NCBI GenBank assembly: GCA_919902625.1
Contig: CAKKRO010000146.1
Coordinates: forward strand, 2,700 to 14,919
DNA from: Nitrosomonadaceae bacterium
GTDB taxonomy: Bacteria > Pseudomonadota > Gammaproteobacteria > Burkholderiales > Nitrosomonadaceae
DNA length: 12,220 nucleotides
Direction: 5' to 3'
Part shown: in pieces, positions 1 through 6,729 of the stretch
How the letters are laid out: every line of letters starts with the position of its first letter
Position numbering within the stretch: the stretch's first letter is position 1
The notes under the pieces: model-generated
What the model was told of the DNA's origin: nothing
The model's database searches: none
The model's input: the letters and a program-made list of their open reading frames with translations, nothing else
Translations under genes and position numbers: made by a program

Positions 1-711
1 CTCAACGCCTGGCTGGCACCCAATGTTTTTTACCTGGAAGTGCCGCATCAGGAAAAAACCTTGCGTGCCAAATATGCGGTCATTTCCACCGCCGATTTTG
101 AACGGGGCGCGCAAGTCTGGTTTCACTCCTATATCTGGGCGCGTTTTGCGCAGCCCTCCCGGCTGCTGTATGCACGCGATGACCTTGCCCGGCAGCGTAT
201 TTATGCTGCGCTGGCGCATTCCATCGTCACCTTTTTAAAAGCCGGCGTTCCTGCACTCGAAGCAGCCACCCTTGATGTTGAAGAAATATGGACTCGCTGC
301 CTGATGCTCACCTACGCCGCCGAACTACGCGCCGAACGGGAAACACGCGCGCGTCATCTGGCGCAGGCCAATCTGAATGCGTTTACCCGTCTGACAGAAA
401 TGACCAGCCCTGCGCTGACCGGCATACTGGAAAAACAGGAAAACGGATGCTACCGCTGCCTGACCAGCCCGTTCACGCAACGGCAAGCTGTGCGGCGCTG
501 GCGCTTACGCCGCTGGCAAGGCAGGATCCTGTCGATCCTGCGCTTAGCCAAGGCGACTCTTACTTTTACCAATAGCGTTGATTACGCCGCCTGGAAAATA
601 GAACGGCATACCGGTATCCGCGTGGAAATCACTCCCATGCTGCGCCGCCACCCCATTCTGTGGGGCTTGAAAGTGGCCCGGCAGTTGTTACGGCGGGGAG
701 TACTGCGTTAG
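1..711 (+). CDS. Tam41/Mmp37-like phosphatidate cytidylyltransferase family protein, 5' truncated by window edge
   Basis: The frame is open from the first base, so this is the C-terminal 236 residues of a longer protein. A GTG at position 40 could be read as a start, but similarity continues upstream of it, so I treat the gene as partial. The segment from about visible residue 1 to 60 (FYLEV, then KYAVIS, then IWARFAQPSRLLY) resembles, from memory, the mitochondrial Tam41 block with KYGVIST followed by LYIAGRLQKPVKIL. Tam41 makes CDP-diacylglycerol from phosphatidic acid and CTP on the matrix face of the mitochondrial inner membrane; a similar lipid-precursor role here is inference. The C-terminus is basic (RRWRLRRW near residues 163-170, ending in RRGVLR), which may suit membrane contact. 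The catalytic N-terminal nucleotidyltransferase part lies outside the window, so activity cannot be judged. The stop codon TAG at 709-711 sits inside the left flank of the adjacent repeat unit. The reading frame is secure; the family assignment is moderate. Confidence 0.6.
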   Translation, partial: LNAWLAPNVFYLEVPHQEKTLRAKYAVISTADFERGAQVWFHSYIWARFAQPSRLLYARDDLARQRIYAALAHSIVTFLKAGVPALEAATLDVEEIWTRCLMLTYAAELRAERETRARHLAQANLNAFTRLTEMTSPALTGILEKQENGCYRCLTSPFTQRQAVRRWRLRRWQGRILSILRLAKATLTFTNSVDYAAWKIERHTGIRVEITPMLRRHPILWGLKVARQLLRRGVLR

Positions 712-828
712 CAGGCCGTTGAAAAACGTATTCGAGGCAGTCGAGAAAGCGCAGTTTATGCCTGATAAATGAGCATTTTGAGCCTATTTTTAACACCGCA
801 GCGGCAACGCAGATAGTTCAACAGCCTG
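712..828. mobile_element. MITE-like 117-bp unit with terminal inverted repeats and TTAG duplication
   Basis: The left end CAGGCCGTTGAA (712-723) and the right end TTCAACAGCCTG (817-828) are inverted repeats that match at 11 of 12 positions. TTAG lies immediately outside both ends (708-711 and 829-832), as expected of a 4-bp target-site duplication. No open reading frame of note lies inside. A short non-coding unit with these ends fits a miniature inverted-repeat element moved by a transposase encoded elsewhere. TTAG fits the YTAR target preferred by IS5-group elements, but assigning a parent family is inference. The left duplication contains the stop codon of the upstream gene, so insertion would not have altered that protein. 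Confidence 0.6.
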
Positions 829-881
829 TTAGTCCGGCCAGACATCTACCTGAATGAAGATGCCTTGATTCATAAAATTTT

Positions 882-1823
882 TCACTCTGATTCTATAAAG
901 CGCATTGATAAATCGATTGCTTTAATATCTTTAGTCAAACTACCCGCAGAAATCCGATCCACACCCGTTTCAGCCACCTGGCGCACAATCTGCAAGGTTA
1001 TGTTGCCGGAGGCTTCCAGCACCACCCGCTCACCGGCTTGCTGACGGGTCAGCACAACCGCATCGCGCAGTTGATCCAATGAAAAATTATCCAGCAACAC
1101 CATGGCAGCTCCGGCTGTCAGTGCTTCTTGCAATTCCTGCAATGATTCCACTTCAATCTGGATAAAAACTCCGGGAGGTGCAATGGCCTGTGCTTTGTTT
1201 AGAGCCGGTTTGATGCCGCCTGCTGCGATGATATGATTTTCCTTAATGAGAATGCCGTCATACAAACCGAAGCGATGATTGATGCCCCCGCCGCATGTCA
1301 CGGCGTATTTTTGCGCCAATCTCAGTCCGGGCAGTGTCTTGCGGGTATCCACGATGACCGCTTTTGTACCCGCGATGGCATCGACATAACGCCGGGTTTG
1401 CGTGGCTACAGCGGATAACAGTTGCAGAAAATTCAGTGCGGAACGCTCTGCGGTTAACAACGCGCGTGCTTGTCCTTTGATCGCGCACAGCTTTTGTCCT
1501 GCCTGAACAAAATCACCGTCCTTGGCAAACCAATCAATGGCTGTTTCTGGCGCCAATGCCCGGAAGCAAGCTTCAAACCATTGCATACCGCACAATATAG
1601 CTTCTTCCTTGCTGATCACATCAGCGCTCAACATTCTTTCGCCCGGAATCAGTGATGCCGTCAAATCGCCTGCACCGATATCTTCTGCCAGCGCAAGCTC
1701 TACATTATGGTCAATCTCATCGCGCAAATCTTTCAATTCTTTTTTACCCTGATTTTCAATGATGAAAGGAATTATATTATAGCGGGCTGACTCCACCGCA
1801 TCCTCATTCATTGCCCATGTCAT
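882..1823 (-). CDS. nadC: Nicotinate-nucleotide diphosphorylase (carboxylating), quinolinate phosphoribosyltransferase
   Basis: This cytosolic enzyme converts quinolinate and PRPP to nicotinate mononucleotide, CO2 and pyrophosphate, the third step of de novo NAD synthesis after NadB and NadA. The 313-residue product carries the family hallmarks: ALAEDIGAGDLTA near residues 44-56, AERSALNFLQ at 125-134, DTRKTLPGLR at 159-168, GGGINHR at 178-184 followed by the lysine of ILIKENH (194), IEVES at 223-227, LLDNFS at 243-248, EASGNI at 270-275 and SAGSLTK at 292-298. These supply the basic and acidic residues that bind quinolinate and PRPP. Usual length is about 280-295 residues, so the first 20-30 residues (rich in I, N and E) look like an extension. 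The true start may be the ATG at 1811 or an internal TTG; none has a strong ribosome-binding site. No nadA or nadB is visible nearby, and the gene diverges from its right-hand neighbour. Confidence 0.95.
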   Translation of the reverse strand: MTWAMNEDAVESARYNIIPFIIENQGKKELKDLRDEIDHNVELALAEDIGAGDLTASLIPGERMLSADVISKEEAILCGMQWFEACFRALAPETAIDWFAKDGDFVQAGQKLCAIKGQARALLTAERSALNFLQLLSAVATQTRRYVDAIAGTKAVIVDTRKTLPGLRLAQKYAVTCGGGINHRFGLYDGILIKENHIIAAGGIKPALNKAQAIAPPGVFIQIEVESLQELQEALTAGAAMVLLDNFSLDQLRDAVVLTRQQAGERVVLEASGNITLQIVRQVAETGVDRISAGSLTKDIKAIDLSMRFIESE

Positions 1824-1890
1824 CCCGAATATTCACTTACGCCCTTTGAACGGATAGTATATGCTTGCCGGTATACATTAAGGAGACCCA
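1824..1890. promoter_or_regulatory. Divergent intergenic region between nadC and the glutamate-synthase-like gene
   Basis: Both genes must be read from this 67-bp spacer or from overlapping sequence. On the minus strand a TATACT hexamer (plus positions 1856-1861, AGTATA) is a reasonable -10 box for nadC about 33 bp before its ATG, but no good -35 box accompanies it. On the plus strand TTGAAC (1846-1851) and TATACA (1872-1877) are 20 bp apart, too far for a confident sigma-70 promoter. AGGAG at 1881-1885 is a clear ribosome-binding site for the ATG at 1891. Confidence 0.3.
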
Positions 1891-3381
1891 ATGTCAAGCG
1901 CAATAGACTTAATTATCTATAGTGTTGCCACGATGCTGGGTCTTGTCATCGTCGGCGTGATCGTAGTCTGGTTTATCCAGGATGTGACGCAAAAGAAGCA
2001 TTCGGTTCTGCGCAACTATCCCGTCATTGGGCGGCTACGGTATATTTTCGAACGGCAGGGAAAATATTTCCGGCAGTATTTTTTCTCCAGCGACCGGGAT
2101 GAAATGCCGTTCAACCGTGCCACGCGCGGCTGGATATACAAAAATGCCAAAAACAAAGGCAGTCTGGTCGGTTTTGGCTCCACCAACGATTTGCGCCAGC
2201 CTGGCTCGATTATTTTTGTCAATGCCGCTTTCCCGATACAAGAAGAAGATCAACTGCCCACACCTTCGTTGCATATTGGCCAGGGCTACTGCGAATATCC
2301 CTTTGAGGCCAAGTCCGTCATCAATATCAGCGGCATGAGCTATGGTGCCATCTCGAAACCCGCTGTCCGCGCGCTATCACTGGGAGCGGCCCAAGCGGGC
2401 TGTTGGCTGAATACCGGTGAAGGCGGACTATCTCCGTATCACCTGGAAGGCGATTGTGATTTGATTATGCAAATCGGTACCGCGAAATATGGCATCCGGG
2501 ATGAGAACGGCAATTTCTCACCCCAGCGTGCCAAAGAACTGGGCAAGGTCGTTAAAGCATTTGAAATAAAGCTTTCGCAAGGCGCAAAACCCGGCAAAGG
2601 CGGGCTACTGCCTGCAAATAAAGTACATAGTGAAATTGCCGCCATACGCGGCATCCCGGAACATCAGGATTCCATCAGCCCGAACCGCCATAAAGATATC
2701 AACAATATTGATGAACTGCTCGATAAAATTATTTACATCCGTGAACTGACCGGACGGCCGGTGGGCATCAAAACGGCTATTGGCGGATGGAATTTTATTA
2801 ATGAATTATGTGACCGCATCAACCGGCGCGGCCTTGAATATGCACCCGATTTTCTGACCATCGATGGCGGCGAAGGGGGCAGTGGCGCGGCACCGCAAAC
2901 ATTGATTGACCATGTGAGCTTACCTATCGCGGAAGCATTGCCGCGCGTGGTGGACTCATTGCTGCAATCCGGTTTAAAAAACCGCATCTTTGTCGTTGCT
3001 GCCGGGAAACTGGTTACTTCAGCCGATGGGGCATGGGCGCTCTGTGCGGGCGCTGATTTTGTGAATACGGCACGCGGCTTTATGTTCTCGCTGGGCTGCA
3101 TTCAGGCCATGCGCTGCCATCTCAATACTTGCCCCACCGGCATTACAACCCACGATACCCGTTTGCAGAATGGTCTTGTGGTTGAAGAGAAATATCTCCG
3201 TGTCGCCAATTATGCCAAAAATGTGAACAAGGAAATCAACATGATCGCCCACTCCTGTGGCCTGCACCATGCACGGCAATTTAAACGCGAGCATGTGCGT
3301 ATTGTTGAAACCGCCGGAAAAAGTGTGGCATTGAATATCCTTTATCCTTACCCCGCCCCCCAAGAAAAAAACAGGGATTAA
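1891..3381 (+). CDS. Membrane-anchored FMN-binding glutamate synthase family protein (GltB central-domain-like)
   Basis: The 496-residue protein resembles the FMN/iron-sulfur synthase domain of the glutamate synthase large subunit but lacks the N-terminal glutaminase domain. It starts with a single hydrophobic helix (about residues 5-31), so it is probably tethered to the inner membrane with the enzyme domain in the cytoplasm. Family motifs are present: MSYGAIS at 149-155, NTGEGG at 174-179, KPGKGGLLP at 233-241, DGGEGGSGAAP at 325-335, and the cysteine set C403-x5-C409-x4-C414 followed by PTG, which matches the 3Fe-4S ligands of glutamate synthase. The start is supported by AGGAG six bases upstream. 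By homology the core can bind FMN and a 3Fe-4S cluster. Without a glutaminase domain or a visible small subunit partner, the true substrate and electron donor are unknown, so I give no symbol. No neighbour points to nitrogen assimilation. Confidence 0.9.
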   Translation: MSSAIDLIIYSVATMLGLVIVGVIVVWFIQDVTQKKHSVLRNYPVIGRLRYIFERQGKYFRQYFFSSDRDEMPFNRATRGWIYKNAKNKGSLVGFGSTNDLRQPGSIIFVNAAFPIQEEDQLPTPSLHIGQGYCEYPFEAKSVINISGMSYGAISKPAVRALSLGAAQAGCWLNTGEGGLSPYHLEGDCDLIMQIGTAKYGIRDENGNFSPQRAKELGKVVKAFEIKLSQGAKPGKGGLLPANKVHSEIAAIRGIPEHQDSISPNRHKDINNIDELLDKIIYIRELTGRPVGIKTAIGGWNFINELCDRINRRGLEYAPDFLTIDGGEGGSGAAPQTLIDHVSLPIAEALPRVVDSLLQSGLKNRIFVVAAGKLVTSADGAWALCAGADFVNTARGFMFSLGCIQAMRCHLNTCPTGITTHDTRLQNGLVVEEKYLRVANYAKNVNKEINMIAHSCGLHHARQFKREHVRIVETAGKSVALNILYPYPAPQEKNRD

Positions 3382-3561
3382 CAGCCTCCCATCACTAAGA
3401 ACTTCTGCATCCTCTATCTTGAGAATAAGAAGGTAAAAAGCCCCTTATTACAACTCAAGTATAAAACTTGTATACCGATAGTAATCTGGTGTCCTTGGGA
3501 TAACACACACTGAAGAACCATCCGTCATAAAAATCTCAGTTCCCTGGAATCAAAACAGACC
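3382..3561. other. Intergenic spacer upstream of the GGDEF-EAL gene
   Basis: This 180-bp spacer has no coding potential that I can see. A short dyad CAAGT-ATAAA-ACTTG lies at 3456-3470; it lacks GC content and a T-run, so it is not a convincing terminator. A weak promoter candidate pairs TTACAA (3448-3453) with TATACC (3471-3476) at 17-bp spacing, each only a partial match to consensus. The region before the ATG at 3562 has only a weak GGAA ribosome-binding element. Confidence 0.3.
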
Positions 3562-6500
3562 ATGACCTATTTCTTCAAGAACCGTGATGATCGCACCATC
3601 AGTATAACCAGTGGACTGACACTGATTATACTGATTGTGTTATCCGGGTTTTCTGTCTACAGCATCATGCAACCACACACTAAAGCCATGGTCACTTCAG
3701 GCCTCAGAGCCACACTGGAAAACCAAGTAAAGCTGATCGAAACTCAGATTGCGCATTCCATCGCAAATACAAGGGCGGCATCCACACGCATTTTCCTGAC
3801 TCAGAGCCTGGAGAAAGCCAACTCGGATGAATTCAAAGACGAAGGTCTCGCCGGACTCATCAAATCTGCAGAGAAAATACTCAGCACTCACTTCTCGGGC
3901 ATCCATATTTATGGCCCAGAGGGAGATCCAATACTGAGTTCAGGACTCCATTCCAGCCGCCCGGCTCTCATGGTTGAACTGGATACCGGCCCGGATATCC
4001 GCACGGTTTTATTGTGGGATGATCACTTTATAGTGCGTAATTCCGTACAGATCCTGAATGAAGAAAACAAACCCATTGGCCGCATTACCACTGAAGAGCC
4101 TATGCCAGATCTTACGAGGATATTCAAAGATGCTCACCTCATCGGTAATACCGGAGATTTTCTGCTGTGCGCTCCGGTAAAAGAAAATAATCTTGAAATG
4201 GATTGCTTCCTGCGCAGTTTTGATGGCCATCAATTTAAACGCATTCCGCGCATGATGGGCAATCAACCATTACCCATGTATTTTGCATTGAAAGGACAAA
4301 AGAACATCAAATTTACCAAGGATTACCGGCAAATAGATGTTGTCGCAGCCCATTCACCGGTCGCTTATGGCTTAGGCGCTGTACTCAAGATAGATGCGGA
4401 AGAATTATATAGCCAGTTTAAAAATCAGATCAAAACCATCTCGCTCTATCTGGGTCTGCTGGTACTAGCCGGTATGGCCATTTTACATTGGATCACTTTG
4501 CCACTCATTCAAACATTAATTAAATCCAGAGAATCATCGATAAGAGATCATAGGCAATTAGTACAAGCTAAAAACCATGCCGAGAAAATCTCTTCTGAAC
4601 TGACCGCTTATATTAATGCTGCTGGCATGCTGGCTTTAATCTCGATTACAGATCGTAAAGGAAAAATTATCCACGCCAATGAGAGATTCTGTGAAATCAG
4701 CGGTTACTCACCAGAAGAACTGATTGGACGGGATCACCGCATACTCAATTCACATAAACATCCCAAATCATTCTGGGTTGACATGTGGGCAACGATTGCA
4801 AAAGGAAAAATCTGGCACCAGGAGATCTGTAACCGCAGCAAGTCGGGCGCACACTATTGGGTCGATTCAACGATCGTACCTATTAAGGATATTAAAGGAA
4901 AAGTTAATCGCTATCTTTCAGTCCGGGTTGATATTACCGCACGCAAGCAACGGGATTTTACTTTAAACGAGCGATTAAAGGAGAGTAACTGTTTACATAA
5001 GATACGGAGTTGCCTGGGACAAAATCTAGGTACTGAGGAAGTCTATCAGAGCATACTCAACGCTCTAATTCAGGCCCTGCAGTTTCCTGAAATGGCTGCC
5101 GCCACGATTAAATTTGGTAACAAACAAGCCATTACCCCAAAATATAAAGAGGACCTTCCCAATAGAATAAGCGCAAGAATCATGGTCAATGGGGAGATGT
5201 GTGGTCAGATACAGGTAGCCTATATTCAACAGAATCTCCCATTTATACTGCCTCATGAACAGGATCTTGTTGACACTATTGCACATGACTTGGGCCGGTG
5301 GTACGAACGTAAAGAGGCTGAAAAACGCATTGTTCAGATGGCAACGCATGATGCGTTAACAGGTCTGCCTAATCGGAATTTGCTACAAGACCGCATCGAA
5401 CAGGCATTGGCACAGGATACCCGTAGTCATAGCAAAATGGCTGTGCTATTTATCGATCTGGATCATTTCAAAATCATCAATGACTCACTCGGTCATGATA
5501 TCGGTGATCTGCTGCTCAAAGCGGTCGCAGAAAGGTTGCTGGCCTGTGTCCGCAACGAAGATACGGTTGCGCGCCAGGGGGGGGATGAATTTATTGTGGT
5601 ATTAAATACTATTGCTGAATCCCTGGACGCCGCAGTGGTCGCACAGAAGATTCTGGATGCACTGATGCAACCTTACCGTATCCATAAGCATGAGTTACAT
5701 ATCGGTGGCAGTATTGGTATTGCCGTATTCCCGGATGACGGAACCACCGCAGAAACATTATTAAAAAACAGTGATGTAGCTATGTATCACGCCAAAGAGA
5801 ACGGACGTAATAACTTTCAGTTTTTTACCGATGAGCTCAATAGATCAGCGCATGAGAGACATACCCTCGGTCTTGACTTACGCCATGCTCTGGAGCGTAA
5901 CGAACTGACTTTACATTACCAGCCTGTCATGGATATGCCCGATAATCAATTGCATAGTATAGAAGCGCTTCTCCGCTGGCAGCACCCTGAACACAAGCTG
6001 ATTGTCCCGGATAAATTTATTAATCTGGCAGAAGAAACCGGATTGATTATTCCCATCGGTGAATGGGTTATAAAAACAGTTTGTCTACAAATTAAAGACT
6101 GGCAAGAACAAGGTTATAACATTCCAAGAGTAGCCATTAACCTGTCAGGAAGGCAATTCTGTGATAAGGAATTAACAAAAAATATTTCCCGCATACTGAA
6201 TGAAACCGGAGTGGAAGCAAAATACATTGCGCTGGAAATAACAGAAAGCATGCTGATCGATAACATTGAAAAAGTAATAGAAACGCTTAATGGTTTAAGT
6301 GAAATGGGGTTGCATATCTCGATCGATGATTTTGGCACGGGTTACTCCAGCCTCAGTTATCTGAAGCGCTTCCCGATTCATACCCTTAAAATAGATCGTT
6401 CCTTTGTGCGCGACATTGCAACCGACAAAAACGACCATACCATTGTCGCAGCGATTATTGCGATGGCACATAGCCTGGACATGGATGTCATCGCAGAAGG

Positions 6501-6663
6501 TATTGAAACCAAGGAGCAGCTCAATCTGCTGATAGCGCAGAAATGCAATCACTATCAAGGTTATTATTTCAGTAAACCCGTACCCGCTGCCGAGATTGAG
6601 CGCATTTTAAATAAATCCGCAATACAAACAAGCAAAGTACGCCCCATCCGCTCGTTAAAATAA
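3562..6663 (+). CDS. Membrane-bound sensor with PAS, GGDEF and EAL domains (cyclic-di-GMP turnover)
   Basis: This 1033-residue protein has a transmembrane helix at about 17-36, a periplasmic sensor region to about 290, a second helix at about 292-314, a PAS/PAC module at about 345-470, a 120-residue segment at about 470-590 that may be a divergent GAF domain, then a GGDEF domain and an EAL domain. The cyclase site GGDEF (673-677) is intact, with an inhibitory-site RxxD (R664-D667) exactly five residues before it. The phosphodiesterase residues also look intact: EAL 801-803, NLSGRQF, LEITES, DD 922-923, K943 and E979 in AEGIET. It could therefore both make and degrade cyclic-di-GMP under control of a periplasmic signal and a PAS ligand; which activity dominates cannot be read from sequence. 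The ATG choice puts a short charged tail before the first helix, as expected. No partner gene is adjacent. Confidence 0.93.
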   Translation: MTYFFKNRDDRTISITSGLTLIILIVLSGFSVYSIMQPHTKAMVTSGLRATLENQVKLIETQIAHSIANTRAASTRIFLTQSLEKANSDEFKDEGLAGLIKSAEKILSTHFSGIHIYGPEGDPILSSGLHSSRPALMVELDTGPDIRTVLLWDDHFIVRNSVQILNEENKPIGRITTEEPMPDLTRIFKDAHLIGNTGDFLLCAPVKENNLEMDCFLRSFDGHQFKRIPRMMGNQPLPMYFALKGQKNIKFTKDYRQIDVVAAHSPVAYGLGAVLKIDAEELYSQFKNQIKTISLYLGLLVLAGMAILHWITLPLIQTLIKSRESSIRDHRQLVQAKNHAEKISSELTAYINAAGMLALISITDRKGKIIHANERFCEISGYSPEELIGRDHRILNSHKHPKSFWVDMWATIAKGKIWHQEICNRSKSGAHYWVDSTIVPIKDIKGKVNRYLSVRVDITARKQRDFTLNERLKESNCLHKIRSCLGQNLGTEEVYQSILNALIQALQFPEMAAATIKFGNKQAITPKYKEDLPNRISARIMVNGEMCGQIQVAYIQQNLPFILPHEQDLVDTIAHDLGRWYERKEAEKRIVQMATHDALTGLPNRNLLQDRIEQALAQDTRSHSKMAVLFIDLDHFKIINDSLGHDIGDLLLKAVAERLLACVRNEDTVARQGGDEFIVVLNTIAESLDAAVVAQKILDALMQPYRIHKHELHIGGSIGIAVFPDDGTTAETLLKNSDVAMYHAKENGRNNFQFFTDELNRSAHERHTLGLDLRHALERNELTLHYQPVMDMPDNQLHSIEALLRWQHPEHKLIVPDKFINLAEETGLIIPIGEWVIKTVCLQIKDWQEQGYNIPRVAINLSGRQFCDKELTKNISRILNETGVEAKYIALEITESMLIDNIEKVIETLNGLSEMGLHISIDDFGTGYSSLSYLKRFPIHTLKIDRSFVRDIATDKNDHTIVAAIIAMAHSLDMDVIAEGIETKEQLNLLIAQKCNHYQGYYFSKPVPAAEIERILNKSAIQTSKVRPIRSLK

Positions 6664-6669
6664 TCCGCT

Positions 6670-6698
6670 CTTGAAATTTCGCGCCCATCGCCCCACGT
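6670..6698 (+). promoter_or_regulatory. Candidate sigma-32 heat-shock promoter of clpB
   Basis: CTTGAAA at 6670-6676 is a full match to the heat-shock -35 element. After a 14-base spacer, CCCCACGT at 6691-6698 matches the CCCCATNT -10 element except at one position. Spacing is within the range known for RpoH promoters. It lies 31-60 bases before the clpB ATG and begins just after the stop codon of the upstream gene. This would give clpB independent heat-induced transcription. Confidence 0.75.
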
Positions 6699-6716
6699 AG
6701 GAATCAATAACCTACT

Positions 6717-6723
6717 GAGGGAG
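6717..6723 (+). promoter_or_regulatory. Ribosome-binding site of clpB
   Basis: GAGGGAG lies six bases before the ATG at 6730 and supports that start; the N-terminal MRFDKLTTKFQQAFADAQ also matches the known beginning of ClpB proteins. Confidence 0.8.
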
Positions 6724-6729
6724 AATCTC

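Noticed and set aside
40..42. GTG as the start codon of the first gene
   Set aside because: The frame stays open to base 1 and the residues upstream (FYLEV) align with the Tam41-like block, so the gene most likely begins outside the window.
844..881. Possible nadC terminator just after its stop codon
   Set aside because: GAATCAAG/CTTCATTC arms on the minus strand have a mismatch, low GC and no T-run, so they do not make a credible terminator.
3456..3470. CAAGT-ATAAA-ACTTG hairpin as a terminator of the glutamate-synthase-like gene
   Set aside because: A five-bp stem with two G/C pairs and no following T-run is too weak to call.
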